A stretch of DNA of 64,000 bases from Anseranas semipalmata (GCA_013399115.1 VXAA01001109.1:366397-430396); one strand, 5' to 3'; positions 13,840 to 27,538 are shown, counted from the stretch's first letter. Made by a program: numbers and translations. Notes: generated from the sequence alone by a model not told the origin.

Positions 13840-13990
13840 CTAACAGTGAATATTTAGTGAGAAAAGACTACCGAGGATTTTTCCTGATTAATTTGTAATT
13901 ATAGAAACTTGGTTTTAGATATGAATATCACTGGGTCTTCCCTTTGTTAAGCAAGACTGTCTGACCAGTTAATTAAGGCAAAGGTACGCT
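13840..13990. promoter_or_regulatory. AT-rich island, possible conserved non-coding element
   Basis: The stretch contains cctgattaatttgtaattat and accagttaattaagg, so three TAATT-type cores lie within about 100 bp. There is no ORF or repeat. The call rests on texture only. Confidence 0.2.
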
Positions 13991-14426
13991 TATGGGATAT
14001 TATAGGAAGCCACAAACATTCCATTCAGCTGGAGTGATGAGTGGGACTGTTCAGGCAGCCTTTCTTAGCAAAGGGAAGACCCAGCAAAAGAACCCATGTA
14101 AGGAGTTCACTTTCCCTAGTAGCAAAAAACATGAATTAATGATTCAATGGGAGGCAGATAATGCTGGGACTGAGTTTTTCTGTGTGTTTTCATGCATATT
14201 TCATAGACCTGTTTGCCTTTTGGTGCTTAAAGCTCTTTGATTATTCTTTTTAAACCTTTTTTCTAGATTTTCTTAAGTGCCAGCTGCAGTCCTGATTTTA
14301 ACTTGTAGGCTGGGGCAGGTGACCTGTTCTTGCACAGCTAACGAAGACGCACTGTGCAGGGGACAACCGATGATCTTTAGGCATTCTTAAAATTTGGGAC
14401 AGTAGCACATGAGGTTCTTTGATCCA

Positions 14427-14448
14427 ACAGTGGAGTCACCTCCACTGT
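14427..14448. other. Perfect 9-bp hairpin with 4-nt loop
   Basis: acagtggag at 14427-14435 pairs perfectly with ctccactgt at 14440-14448 across the loop tcac. The stem is too short for a microRNA precursor and no T-run follows. It may be chance or a dyad protein-binding site. Confidence 0.4.
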
Positions 14449-16229
14449 CTGCTGAAACGGACCAGTTACTTTATGCAGACAAGAAGCACAAGCCATTGCA
14501 GAGGAAAACCGCAAATGTTCTCTCTTTTAAATTTACTTTCATAATGTAAAATTCTGCAGAAAGATCCTAACTGGACACACAAACATACAATTAATATTCC
14601 ACGTGTAGTGGGACAAGTGATTGCTCACCCAACAGTGTCACCTAAAAGGTCTTCAATTGCTTTAGTAACATCCAGTCTGCTGGAGCTGCTTACAACTCAG
14701 GCATGAACTTGGCAATTATACATGGAAACAAAATTTCCATTTTGCCCAGAATAGGGAGAACTCTGAGCAAACAGGAACTCTGTAGCTGCTTTGCACTCAT
14801 AGCCTCAGAGATGCAAAAGGAGGAGGAAATACCAAAATCAACAAGAAGATAATCTCTTTAATCCTGGAAATTTTTTAAACCAGTTTCAATAATTGATACA
14901 GTGTCAGAACCATCCTGAATCCATGAACGGGAGATTAATATTAAATGAGAATGCTTCTCCCTCTCTGTATGGGAAAGGATGGGAAAGTCCTTTGCACACC
15001 AGAGTTGGCATAAGCTAGGTAAAATGCTGGTAAAATTGCTACGGTTGCTTCTTCGCTCCAGATTCATACACAATGTGACCAGCGGTGTGGTGAGGGGAGA
15101 GGAGACCTGGCAGCTCTACCAACTTTGCTCTTACAGGCGATAGGAACTAAGCAATATTGGAAACAAAAGGGAAGAGGAAAGAAACTATCTGAAAATCTAT
15201 ATTAATAGTCTCCTCCTGCAACCCTGAACTTTATGGGCATTAAGGTTTGGCAGCATCCTGTTTGCCCTCTCTCCTGCACCACCCTGCTTCCAGCTGGCAA
15301 TTTTTGCCTTCCCTGCTCTGTTCAGCCTTTTGCCATGTGTTGGGCTGAGAAGCAACTGAGACACCCGCCACACTGGCATCCCTGTGTCGCAAATCTATTG
15401 ACCGTGGCTTTTGGCCAACCACAGAGAGACAATCAAAGCCAATGGCTCCAGACTGCCATGCGACAGTTTCCCAGTGATGATCCTTCAACAAGATATGGTG
15501 CAGCTCTCTGAAGCTGGGCAGATCAGAGGGAATGCAATTCATTAACCTTGCCTGGGGCAAGGCTTGTAACACATGCAACCCGTAATACAAAATGGCAGTT
15601 AGAGCGGAAAGTGGAGACGCAACCCCAGACAGAGCATGTTCCATTGTGCTAATGCTTCACTTTTCCAGTCACGTTAACTCATATTAAATAAGGCATTTGT
15701 GTCCATATCTACAAAGGTATTTAGATACTCCAATGCTGCTGAATTCAGCATCAGTTTGTCACCTTTGTGAGTCTGGGTCTTAAGCCTTATCATCATGCAG
15801 TATGCTTAATGCTGAGAAGGGCACTATCCATAGCAAAGTTACTACACTGCTTGCTCTCCTACCAGTCATGGCACAGCTCTCTCTTCATATATGGTCCTTG
15901 TATATGAGGTGAAGTATCTGAAGCTTTTCATGCGAGTTAAAAGCCAGCAGCTCTGTCTTTGTCTCTCTCTTATCTCCCATTCAGAAGCAGGATCATTATC
16001 TTCAATATACCTATAAAAGTAAGTATTGTGAGATTACTCAGGAAAAAAGCACCCTTTCTCTATGATAGGTAGTAATGCCAGGTCAGACTAGCAGTTACAA
16101 AATGCAGCAAAAGAAAAAGAAAGCAAGCATATATCACTGCAGAATTCCAGCCTGCCGCTCAGGAGACATGCTGGAACAGTGCCTTGGAGCCCTGTGCCAA
16201 ATGGATAGGTTTTGCTAGGATAGTGAGTG

Positions 16230-16440
16230 GGATTGTGCTAAGGGTAACACTTCCCTTAGCATTTAATGTAAATAGACAGAGTTTTATTAACCTGCCCCCT
16301 GAGGTACCTAATAAGGATCTCGTCAGAGAAGAGAAGCAATAAGGAAATGAATAACAACTTACTGTATTATATATGCATGATGATAATCAATACTACTTTG
16401 CACTAAAATAGTAGTTGGCATCCAAAGATCTCAAAAAAAA
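16230..16440. promoter_or_regulatory. AT-rich island, possible conserved non-coding element
   Basis: The segment contains gcatttaatgtaaatag, gttttattaacctg, atgaataacaactta and a tatatgcatgatgataatc run. These include a Hox-like TTTATT and POU-like ATGCAT-type motifs. It is unique and has no ORF. Confidence 0.18.
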
Positions 16441-16869
16441 TGCAGTAAGAACTCATTCATCAATGAGCTAGTCTTTAAAGGCACTTCGGTATTATTACAT
16501 GCTCTGTTCAATGGTGAGTGGGGGGGGTCACAGAAAAAAGACAATGCTTGCCCAAGGACACATTGCTCACAATTTACAGGGTTCTGAAAAATAGCCCAAG
16601 TTCCTGCGTTCAAAGTCTTATAGTGATTAATGCCCAGTGGAGGCCATTATGCTCATACCACTTAAACAAAGGCCATCAGCTTTTAGTCTGTGATTCCTAG
16701 ATCAAATCCAGTAATTGTGCTTTCTTTAGTGCTGGTCTCTTGAAAAACTAAAGATGAATTAGATGGCAGAACAAGCCATGTGTTAGGTCTAATGGTTGCG
16801 ACCGATCACACTGAAAAGTCTCCCTCAGAATGGGATTTCTCTTGGGTTGGGAAGCAATATCATACATTG

Positions 16870-17090
16870 CCTTTATATCCACACGCGGCATGCAGCACAG
16901 ACAACGCAATAACGGCACTATAGAGCAAGGCTGTTAGTGAGTGATCTGGCAAGCTGTAATTGATACCCAGTGGCAATTTACAAGCATAGGCAGCCACTCT
17001 GGTATATTTGATTTAAAATAACACTGATGCTGCTGACTGCTGATTGACGGCCTCCTCCATCATGCATGGCAATTGCTGGGAGACTCTGCA
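16870..17090. promoter_or_regulatory. Possible conserved enhancer with PBX/PREP-like site
   Basis: The block contains ctgtaattgatacc, ggcaatttacaag, gatttaaaataacac and tgattgacgg at 17041-17050. That last motif is one base off the TGATTGACAG site bound by PBX with PREP or MEIS. It also has dispersed CpGs outside any island, which is unusual for neutral vertebrate DNA. Conservation is not tested. Confidence 0.25.
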
Positions 17091-20000
17091 GCCATTTGGT
17101 TCTCACTGCTTACCATCAGTCCTTGCCGCAGCAGGCTCATGGTACATGCACAAGGTACCTTTGTGCCAACAGAGAAATCAGCTCCCAGTTCAGACAGGAA
17201 ACAAAACAGAACTTGCTGCAGGTAACACAGACTGACGTCACTGGGAAAGTCACCAAACCGGCACTGAAAAATTGGAAAGAGTCTTAAATTCTCCAGCAAC
17301 AGCTGAGCGACTCTGCTCTCGGGGTAGCTCTGCGCTTCCCCGAGGGTTCCTAAGAGACCATCGTGCACACATCCATTAAACGCGCTGTTATTACAGATGG
17401 CAGGGAGATGGAGGATACTCGGCCCTGGGTTGAGAACGTTATTATTTCCTGATCATTAATACGTTGAGTGGCTTCTTACAAGCTGAAATATTGCAGAAAA
17501 ATGTGAAATGCATAAGGAACAGGGCACAAGTTCACTATAAAAAATTTTTCACCCAGGGACTGATTCCAGGCCATGTGGTTTATGGGATGTCTTAAAGATA
17601 CAAGGGCCTGTTCGAAAGGCACGTGTTATCTGACCAAGTCTCTCCCCTACACACAGACACTGGAGATCAGCTTAAGTGCTGAAATGGCTCCTGTGGGACA
17701 TACTTTTTGACTGCAGAGTTTCCGGTGTTTACAGATGTACTGTCTCTGGCAACATTTGGTGCTTCATCTAAAAAGCCTTAGCTTCCAGAGTCATTTGGTC
17801 ACCTAAGATGTTCAGCTTTCAGGCAGAATAACTTACAGACACGAACTCTGAAGATTTAAACCTCAGCAGGTAAATATGGAAACCCTGGCTACTTCTTCAT
17901 CTTCTTTTTTTAATTTTAGGATTAGGGGCCTCAGATAAAGCCTGACTCATGATTTTTTAATGCTTCAGGTTAGCAGTTCCAGTCACCTGCAAAGGTCCTG
18001 CCCATAGGGGCTGATGTGCTTGTGAAATGCAGCAGTTAGTAGTAGCTCATGGGTATCATGCAGGGAAAGACGGGCTTTGAAGCAACTATGGCTCTACCCA
18101 CTTTCAGCCCAAAACGAATGCCTGGCTGTCCTGAAGTAGCACTAAAGTCACATACACTGAAAATCCTGTGACTCTGATAGAAGAATAATTGCCTGTTCTC
18201 TCAGTATTAATACATTTTTGGTTTCTGGCTGGCTTTTTTTTTGCATCTGGCTTTGTAGACTGCCTTTCCCTGAAGCGTCTCTATCGGATTTGCTCGGTCT
18301 CATGACTTACTGTTTTTAAACTAAGTTCTAAATAACTAAAATAAGCCCTGGGATGGCTTAGCTTGCTGGAGCAAACCAGGGTACAGACAGGAGGCTGGGG
18401 TAGATCCAGGCAGCCCAGGTGTGACAGGGAGGATCTGGAATACAGTCCAGGCTGAGAGAGATGTCGCTGAAAGGGTTAGAGCTGCTCCTCCCCTCCTTGC
18501 AGACCAGCAGCGGTCCTTGAGCACAACCAAGGCCCACGGCACAAACACTATAAATAACATTAATAGGGCCACTGCTGGCGACATCGGAGTAGACATTAGT
18601 GAGACTGGCAAAGCAGCAGCAAACTGAAATATTTTCACGATGAGTGCTTTCTGGAAATGGTCTTTTATCTCAGGCCAAGACAGAGACAAGTAGGGGGGCA
18701 GATGACTTGCCCCCACTCAGCCTTGTATTGAGGGACAGTCATGCCTGTCTTACTGCAGGACAGAAGGAATTTCTGGGAGCCATTTTCGACCCCCCACCTC
18801 AGACTACAGCAGTTCTCATTTTAGGACAATGTACACATTCAGATGGCACAGGAAAAGCGGTTTCTGTGGGTATTTTTCACTACGCTGTGATTCACACTGT
18901 GGGGTGCGTGGGAAGGAAATGGTACCAGGTCTTTAAAAACTGCAATGTCACGATACTCCCTGCAGTGACTTCTCCTCACCAAGGTAGGCTTGACAATGCT
19001 GCCCCCAGGGCCCCATTCCTTTATTTCCCACAGCACCTCCTGGGAAGGGATGAGCTTCATTGTCGCTCTGTGCTGCTCCAAAATTAGGACATCCTATCCT
19101 GCATCTTCTCAGGTCAGGAGGGGCTGGAGTATGCTGTTCAGGACTTCTTTCCCTTTCTCAGCAGACAACCTCCAACAAAATCTTAGCAGCAAAACTGTTT
19201 TGCTGCCAAGGTGTCATTCTGCTGGGATTAAAACTGCTCCTAGCCTTTGGATGCGTCCTCCTGAATAATAAAGCCTATGTAATAAAACAGTCTGTTAATT
19301 TTACAGCTGGAGTAGAAGTATGAATTGTGTAAGAAAGCTCCTGGAAGCAAACCAGTCTGTTCTGAAGTAGCCATGGGTGCCTTCAGCACAGCCATGAAAT
19401 AGCCAGGAAGAAAAGAAAGCGCAAACTGGGAAGGACTGCCCCGGCAGGCTTGTGCTGACTTTACCGATGGCTGCGCTGCAGTTTTCATTTTCTGGTGCCT
19501 GAGCTCTCTAGCACAAAGATAGCTCGAGTACATCCAGATGTGCTGCATACACAGACCCCAGCTGCAATATCAGCATGGCTTTTAATAGCCCTCTGTGGAA
19601 GGCAGAAGTGCTGACATATACCTCCCTTGATCAGCCGAGATCCTCTGGGTGAGGGTGACTTGCACGTCCCAAGCCTGACACTGGTTCCTAGGTCAGGCTA
19701 CCAATGCAGCCCAAGTAGTGCTGCCCCTGTCATAGCAAACTAGGGTCAACCCTGCACACACGCTGCTTTGCATCGGCACGGCAATGGCAGGCAGTGAAAT
19801 TCCTTATCAACAGTCATACAGCGGACGCCAAAAAGGACAGGGTGCCTGGCCTGAGGACATGGCAGCCGGGATCTCAAGAAGAGGGCAGCAGCCGCATTCA
19901 CGCCCTGTGTTTTCTAGGCAAAAGTGTTCAGTAATGCTTCCAAAAGCAGGAGGAATAGAGGTGGGAATCCCGCAGAGGGCTAACTCTAACAACCAAATGA

Positions 20001-20744
20001 ATCCCAAGGCACTTGTAAAAATAAATGACAAAGGGATAATTGGTGACCTGGCCATTAATTGAAACAGCCAGCAATCCTTTCTCTGGAAAGGGTTTTCATT
20101 GTTTTGAGAGACAGCCTCAGCTTTTTGTGAAGTCTGGACACTGTTCCAAAGTCCAAATTCTCGTCTTTGCTGGGCAAACTGACACTATATGTGAAGTTTG
20201 TTCCCAGCTCTTCTCTCTCCTGGTCCTTCCTCCTGCAGTTTACATCGCTTGGCCAAAGCCTGGCAGTGCAATAGAGGAAAGATTCATCAGTGGCAGAGGA
20301 CGGCTGGCTCTGCCCCTTCCTCTCGGCTGTTTACAACAGCTGCTGAGCTGTTTGTTGAAGTCCCTGACATGCCAGCTTGCCCTTTCTACAGTCTGAGATT
20401 GGGTCATCAGGGATGAAGCTCCCATCTGCGGATGAAAGCCTGTTATATTACGCTCAGAAACGGAAGGTGACAGCATGCGGCGCAACAGAGAGCATCAGCA
20501 GAGTCTGACACACGCCCTAGTGAAGGGCTGTGAGGTGGCAGGGTATGCCTGGTGGCAAAGAAACCAAGGTCCAAGACTTGATGTCACTGGGTCATCACAA
20601 AAGATGACAAGGAGGGAGAGTGGTGAGGTTAGCATGTTAACGGTAGTAACCAGGAAACACAAACAGTAAGTTATCAACTTGCCACTTTATGCTTTTGGTA
20701 TACCAAGTGCTAGGTTTGGATTAATACCTATACCATGACAGGGA

Positions 20745-20935
20745 CTCTGTTTTGGAAGTTGCTCCAGCCTACATTTGTAAGCATAATCCCTGCCTTGGAG
20801 AAACTCCCATTCCAAACAACTAGGTAGGTAATGTTGGAAAAGGAAGAGAGGCACAGGAAAGTAAATGATTTTCTATCAGGTCAAGAATAAAATCCTGCTC
20901 GCCTGTCTCCTAGGTCACTGCTGTCTTGAGGGCTC
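20745..20935 (-). repeat. Ancient L3/MIR-like remnant
   Basis: The segment reads 'ccctgccttggagaaactcc', resembling the L3-type block 'ccctgccctgaagagcttac'. It then reads 'gagaggcacaggaaagtaaa' and 'tgattttctatcaggtca', resembling 'gaggcacagagaagttaagtgacttgcccaaggtca', which is the reverse complement of the MIR/L3 core. The order fits an inverted old element. Confidence 0.45.
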
Positions 20936-21179
20936 TGAGAAGAACAAAAGTTCATTCTTGTTTCAGGTGGATTCTATTTTTTTTTGCAGTTTAGACTAGA
21001 GATAGAACACAGTTAAATTCTCATTTCTAGGCAAGTTCAGACACAGATTTGGATCTAAATGTTACCTTCCAAATTCACTGTGTTCCAATGCACTCCTTTT
21101 TGCATTTCTCAGGTTAGATTACACAGGTTCTGCAGCAAGCACAAGCTCTCTGCTCACAAGTTAAACAGACTTGCTTTAA

Positions 21180-21420
21180 TTTTTTTCATAGTTTTATCCA
21201 CCTGCTGTTGTCCTTAATGCAGGATTAATGGATGCAATGCTTTGTGGTCGGTTTATTTAAATTACTGGCAGCAAACAACAGTCATAATACACTTTGTTGC
21301 AATGAAATGCAGTTTGTAGTGAAATCTATTATAGTTCAAATATAAATTAATTATAATCCCTTCTGCTGTAGTGAACCTTCATGTATAATTAACATTTACT
21401 GTAGGGGGAATAGAAAAGCA
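21180..21420. promoter_or_regulatory. AT-rich island, possible conserved non-coding element
   Basis: The stretch contains ggtttatttaaattactgg, aaatataaattaattataat and tgtataattaacatt, with several TAATTA/ATTAAT cores in 240 bp. No ORF or simple repeat is present. It resembles deeply conserved vertebrate enhancers in texture only. Confidence 0.22.
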
Positions 21421-22789
21421 AAAATCCCCATCTGAATGTTTCAATGTCAGTAATAATTTCCACTTCCCTAATGTCTCTCACAGGAAGTTATATTACAGCT
21501 TACCTGTCCCCCTGCACAACACAAGACACAGCTGTCTTCAGCTGCAGCCAAAAGACGCTGCTGCAGCATGAAGAAAACATGAGCAATTTCAGATCGTGCT
21601 GTGTTCTGGTCTCCAGGAAATACGGACAGCAGCTCTATGTCTGCCACATCCAGCACAGGACAGGAGATAAAAGTGGTGAGAGAAGGCAGCCTTGCGGTAT
21701 CAGTAACAATACCACTTCTGGTAAAGATATGAAACTCGGGAACAGCTTCCAGACCCAAGCTGCTCGAGGCCTTGTGGCACGTGAAGGCTGAACTCGCGTG
21801 AAAGCCAGTGCTCCCCATGCCCGACTCTCCCAGGACAGGGAGCCAGAGGCCTACTGCAGGCAAACCGAATGTGTAGGCTGTACGGACGATGACAGAATTT
21901 GGGTTTGAGAGTAAAACTGACCTCCAAGCAGCAAAAGAAAGTCTCAGCCATCCTGGACCAGAAGGATTTAGCTAAAGTGAATGTAGGATCTATGGAGAAA
22001 CCCCTTCCTGGAAGGAGGAGAACACATGGCATTTTCTCTGTCACAGAGACCACAAAAACTTTTGAGGGGTTAATATGAAGCAGATCTTTCTAGACTTCTG
22101 TAGTTGCTTCTACCCACACTAAGGGATGTAATGCCCTACTCACTGAGATCAGTGGAAAAATGCTCTTTCACAGGAATGGTGAAGCCAGGCACGGGCAGAA
22201 CAACCATTAATCCAGAGAATTTTCGAGTCCCTCTGTATTTTGTGACAGCACTGAGGCACAGTCCTCCTTCTTAGCACAGAAAGACGAAGTTTGCATCCAA
22301 AGACCTGTCTCCAAAGATAAGAGAATCACGGTTCACCCTCTGCCTGTACAGGGGAAATAACTCTTGATTCAATCCCACTTCACAGAACAATGAGCAACTT
22401 AAAGTGCAGGGCTAGATGCTTATGGCCCAACTTGTTGGCCCAACAAGGAGCTCTGCATCTCCTGAACAAAATATTTCTGCTGGAGCTGAGTTTGCTCAAC
22501 ATGGCAAAATTCACTGCTGAACCACTGTAATAATAGCTCTGCAGTTTGCAGGCACTTCATTCAGCCTGGACCACGTGCTTCTGACAGAAGTGGTTACTTA
22601 CTGCTTCAGGACTTCTAAAACCAGACCGGAGGAAGGTGAGAACAGCTCTTGTGAGAATAGGAAAGAAATGGTGATGGCTCAGTGTCCAAATTTGTTCAGG
22701 GCAAGGGTCAGCATAACCACTGGGAAACTAAGGCTGGTAAATGAAAATTTGGAGCATCCTGCCCCCTCATGATGAAGCCTCCTGTTTCC

Positions 22790-22900
22790 AATCCCTAATG
22801 AGAGCCAATTGCTGCTGATAAATTTTACATAATAGCGTTTTGCTTGTTCTGCAAATTAAGCAGAAAAATTGCCTATTAAAAGGAAAACTGGGACATTTCT
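22790..22900. promoter_or_regulatory. Small AT-rich island, possible regulatory element
   Basis: This 110-bp segment contains ctaatgagagccaattgctg and gcaaattaagcagaaaaattgc. The second part has the partial inverted repeat gcaaatt/aattgc. It is non-coding and its function is not known. Confidence 0.15.
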
Positions 22901-25626
22901 TAAAACTTAGTGTAACCTATTTAGCTGGTTAGGTCAGGCGCAGGGTGGAACTCACAGTCTCCTTATTAATTTTCTGCAGGGAGCAGCAGTTTGTACTGCT
23001 GCAATGTCTTGCTTCAGAGACCCAGCAAGAGCTGACTGCAGATCCACATCAAAGCTGGTTGGTACCAGAGGGGCTGCGTTAGCTCCTTTGCTGATGTGTA
23101 GGTAACTGCCCTTCAGTGCAGCACACCGCTTTCTTCTTTTCCTCCTGGTTGACTGGTTACCCACACAAGCTTCACAGATATATTTGTTTAAACCACCACC
23201 AAAGATGGGAAATGCCAAACTTGAGGCTTGGAGCCTCTTTTCAGCCAGGACCTGTCACAGCAGCTCTCAGCCTTCCAGTGCCGTGCTGACCCAATCCTGC
23301 CCTTCAGCAGTCGTCTCTGTAGGGACATAGAGTGCTTCAGGCTTATTTAACCCTGAAGATAAAACCCGCAATGCCTAGTAGAACTAATCCTTTGGGGGAT
23401 GTGAGCACCAACTCCTGACTCATTTGTCTCTAGGGCATAGGATGGCACCAAATTTACTCAATGCTAAGCTTGGCTGCAATCTGAAAGTGAAAGAATCCAG
23501 GCTCAGCCCCAAAACACAGTCAGATATTCAGGCCTTGTTAAAATATCCCCCCAAACCTTTCTTGCAAATCATAGTTGTACCTTCACTTTCCATATCACTC
23601 CCTCCCTGAAAGTGTCTTTATTCACTGTATGCTAACCCTGTACAACTCCCCCAGCTGCATTTGCCTCTTTCTGTTCATCCCTCTGTCCTCTCACTCCCAC
23701 GTAACACATATTCATCCTTCCCCATATCCCTTCCTGCTGTGCATAGGCTCCTCTCTACTTCCTTGCTGTTCCTCTTCCCCTACCGTCCTCACAAAGCAGG
23801 GTCACGGCTCACTGGAGACCAGCTTGGTGGACCATTAATTCTCTGCCAGGAGAGGCATTCCCTCCTTTCCATTACTCTACCTTTGTCATTGCACGGGGGT
23901 TTTGTTTGTTTGTTTTTTAAAATTGGCTCTGGACTGCAGACATTTATTTGCAGTAACACTCAAGAGAGCTAAAGCTACCAGGAAAATAACAATAAGGAGC
24001 ATGAGAAGTTTGCTGGTCGAGGTCAGCTGAAGAGAATCTGGTTGGAGGTTAGGAATAGCTAAGAAGCTGCTGGTCACTCTTATTGCCCTTTTCATCTACA
24101 GCTGTTAACGGTGACACCTTCTTATGGCTTTGCTTTTAAACCATCTGTTTCATTCATCCTCTCCCCTCCTCTTAGACAAGGTAGCGGCAAATTTACAGAA
24201 AGCTCCAAATTGCAAGCTTGGCCATAAGTCCTTGTTACTTTCTCTTAACCGGCTCATTTGTCTTTCTCCACCCAGAGCATCACAAGACAGCCTCAGCTCC
24301 CACACGTTTAAGAGGCCATAAAACGCTAGTGTGCCCTGGCAATGCGGCACTCACCTCCAGCTCCAGAAGCTGTGACCAACGAACAGTCAGCATTACCCAC
24401 CAGAAAGGTCAACAGCTGATAGCTCCTTATTCTTCCTCCCCCGGTTTTGCCAATAATTGGACCTTACAGATGTCCTGTCCCTCTGCTGGACCTCATGCAG
24501 AGCACTGCCAGACCCAACCACGAACGCACACCTTGCTCCACCCTATTCCTGTATTTGCATCCATCCTGCCTGCAGCCTGCCTTCACCCCCGCGCCCCTCA
24601 TCTCAGCCATATGAATAAGCAAACACACGGAGATGCAACTGAACTTAATGCAGCTGATTGCCTGCTCCCCTTCTTACTGACCGCAGGGCTCAGCAGCTCA
24701 TTTATCTGCTTCTGATACAGGCCCCTCGGGCCTTACTCACTGCACGGGATCCCCCCTTAAAGCCAGGGTGTGCGTTCCTTCCTGCTCTCTCCCCAGCTGC
24801 CTGAGCTGCTGGAAACAATTCCTACTGCCTTAGCTACCCAGTGGTATCTCCCAGCCAATCTCGTGCTCCTGACATGTGCAGGTCCCTTGCTTATGCTTCA
24901 CCAGCTGGGAAAGAATTACCCAGAGATCTGTCCCCCCCAGCGTGCCTCCAACACACCAGCAATGCAGGAAAAAAGGTGGGGAAGGTCAGGGAAGGGAAAA
25001 CAAAAAGGAAAAAATATCAGTAAAGGTCACCAGATCTAACCTTGGTCTGCCTCAAAAAGCTACTTGTCCTTCACAAGCAGCATCCAGAAAGCACAAAAAA
25101 TAAATGGTAAATGGACCTGCATAGTAACACAACAGAGTCCCCTTCAGTTCCCTGTACCGACACAGCCACTGTCAGCTCGGGCAGCTATTGGGTCTCCCAG
25201 GGACAAATGCAGTAGGGACAGATATTGTTTATTTCTTTTGATTTTGACTGTGACAGTGCTCTGAAACCTCCGAGTCTCTTGACTTCGCATGCACACACAA
25301 ATTAACTAACTAACCTCTGCGGGCACTAAATAACCGCTGTCCCTTGGAGAAAACATTTTTAATAGAGAAGGGGAGGTAAACACACGCAGAGGGACTAACA
25401 CGCTGACAAAACTTTATACATTCTTTCAACCAAAGAAAATAAATTAGAACTGAAACATATTTGGGGCATTTTTCTTTTTTAAAAACAATCTTTTCTTTTT
25501 TTTTCCATCACCAAGATCTTTTGTTTTAAAAATACACCAAATTGTAACAGAATGCATCACTTCCCCCTCTTCCATCAAACAAATCAATGTTTCATTCAAC
25601 CTGAAACATATTTCCTTCTTCCTCAC

Positions 25627-25653
25627 CTGCCTCCCACCCCTTTCCTCCCTGCC
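25627..25653 (-). other. Candidate 27-nt microexon on the minus strand
   Basis: On the minus strand an acceptor (ttacattcccag) and a strong donor (CAG|GTGAGG) bracket 27 purine-rich bases, a multiple of three. Such short pairs arise often by chance in long introns, so this is weak. Confidence 0.1.
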
Positions 25654-26293
25654 CTGGGAATGTAACAAATGCTTCTCTTTCCCCAGAAGTGTGTTTTCTC
25701 CTTTTCAGCACATTGATAAACATAAACACCAATGATTTACACAGCTTTATTACTTTTTTTTTTTTGCTAGGGAAAACAACGCGCAAGGCAAACCAGCTGC
25801 ACAGTCAGAAAAAGGCGCACAGCGTGGTCCCCTCTCCACCACCAGCCCTCTGCCTACCAAGCCAGCCGCCAGCTCCTGGTTGTACCTCTGCCATGTGCCA
25901 CAAACGGGGCTCTAGTTCTGAAGCCTGTCTGTGAAGGCTCTGCTCGTTTGCAGAGCTCTAGGAGCATAAGGTGAGAATGCTCAGTGTTCTCAGGCACAGG
26001 GTAGGTAAGGTGAGCTTTCACAATTGAAAAGCAGTAGCTATGGTTTGACAAGGTTAGAGCTAAAAGCAGAGTACTTCACTCTGGTATTTCCACCTCTGGC
26101 TAAGCAGAGGAGGAAGACTCATTTATTGTCACTTCCTCTTGTCCCGTTCCCCAGTTCTGCCTGCTGAGCTATACTGGTTGATCAATGCCCTCCTGAATCT
26201 ATGGCAGAGATCTGTCAAGGCATTTCTAAGGCTACCTGAGCACTTACCTGTACAATCATAACAATTCATATTACATTAATGACTAACCCACAC

Positions 26294-26305
26294 ATCAGCG
26301 CTGAT
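26294..26305. other. 12-bp perfect palindrome
   Basis: ATCAGCGCTGAT is perfectly self-complementary. It may be a dyad binding site or chance. Confidence 0.3.
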
Positions 26306-27510
26306 TAGCGAGAGCAGCAGCCAAATTCCTGGCAGCCAGTTCTGCTGATAACAGTCTGTTACCAGAAGTAGCCTCATATTTGTACCACTCTATGAATTAA
26401 GTTTATCTGCATCATATCCACAGGCACAAAACATGGACATAAAGCAGGAACCAGAGCTTTGGAACCATCCCCAAGAATGAGATAACTACTTCACCCTGAA
26501 TTTTAATTAAAATGGGCTTAGCCACTTTATTTTATTTTTTCTGACAGCCATCTTCCATTTTCTTTCTAAACACAATCTGCTCCCATTTTTCAGTGCCATT
26601 GTAGGGTCGGTGACCAAAGTACAGAAATAAAAATCACATGACTGAATTACTGCATTTTCCAAACACTTAGGATTTTATTGCTAGTAGCTAACTGCATTCA
26701 CAGAACATCTGCTTTCAGTTCGTAGTGCAGTCGCTATCTCAGACTGCAGCTATAATTGTGGCAAAGGAGCCCAGAGACAGGCCAGAGCATTAAAGTCTGA
26801 CCTACTTCCATCAGAGAATTGTTATCACCTCCTTTTCCTTTTCCCTCCTTCCATTTGTTTTGCCACTTGCCACCTTCCCTTTCCAAACTGGCTTCTGTTT
26901 GCAGAAAAAGCTACCACCTACATTTACCTGGCACTGGGAAAGAAGGATGAACTGGAGGTTAAAGGGCATGACAGGCTTGCAATAACTTCACACCATGAAG
27001 CCACAAGTTCAAATCCACACACGTGTAATTGAGCCCTTCTCTCTTCTGAGTTTGCTGTACTGACTTCTACATGGCATAGATTCTTGAAATCCTCACGGAT
27101 TTCACTGGGAAGAAAAAAGCAGCTCAACACATCCTCATGTCTTTAGCCAAAACTGTCCTGTCATCATTTTCTGAACTGTCTGGATATCAGTATGATGAAA
27201 GCAGAATACCCCTCAATGCCGGAAGAGTGAATAGCTATTCTTTTTTTTCACTCTGCCTTATGAACTAAAACATTAACTAGCAACTGGCAGCCACCTTCAC
27301 AGAGAGCAGCAAAGCCTTTGCTTTATTTAAAGGCTGTGAATGCAGAAAACAGAATGGTGTATGCGGAAAATAGAATGGCATTTCAGTATACAATTCCTGA
27401 CATAAAGAGAGAACTGGCAGTAAATAAAAGACAAGATGAGAATCAGTAGCATGTAAAAGGGAGAAAAGAGAACATAAAAAGAAATGCAAGAACCCAGAGA
27501 GGAAAAAGGT

Positions 27511-27538
27511 AAAAAAAAAAACAAAAACAAAAAAAAAT
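27511..27538. repeat. A-rich simple repeat
   Basis: An interrupted poly-A tract (runs of A broken by two single C bases). No retroposed body is recognisable upstream, so it is probably a simple A-rich tract rather than a pseudogene tail. Confidence 0.6.

Noticed and set aside
15240..15644. Open frame of 134 codons, minus strand
   Set aside because: No domain and no splice context; overlaps another chance frame on the other strand.
17611..17620. TTCGAA-type B-box-like strings suggestive of tRNA or tRNA-derived SINE
   Set aside because: No cloverleaf pairing or A box is present around this or the similar strings at about 22223 and 50508.
18644..19087. Open frame of 147 codons, plus strand, with a minus-strand frame at 18336-18716 that has a hydrophobic run
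   Set aside because: Neither shows a recognised protein. The hydrophobic run (VALLMLFIVFVPWALVV) alone is not evidence of a gene, and no matching exons are seen nearby.
19267..19290. Two AATAAA-like signals close together on the plus strand
   Set aside because: No upstream terminal exon is visible and such hexamers occur often by chance in AT-rich DNA.
24355..24369. Minus-strand donor GAG|GTGAGT
   Set aside because: A single good donor with a 15-nt partner acceptor; most likely a decoy site.
24218..24715. Open frame of 165 codons, plus strand
   Set aside because: Pro, Ser and His rich peptide without a family signature in a C-rich stretch where stops are scarce.
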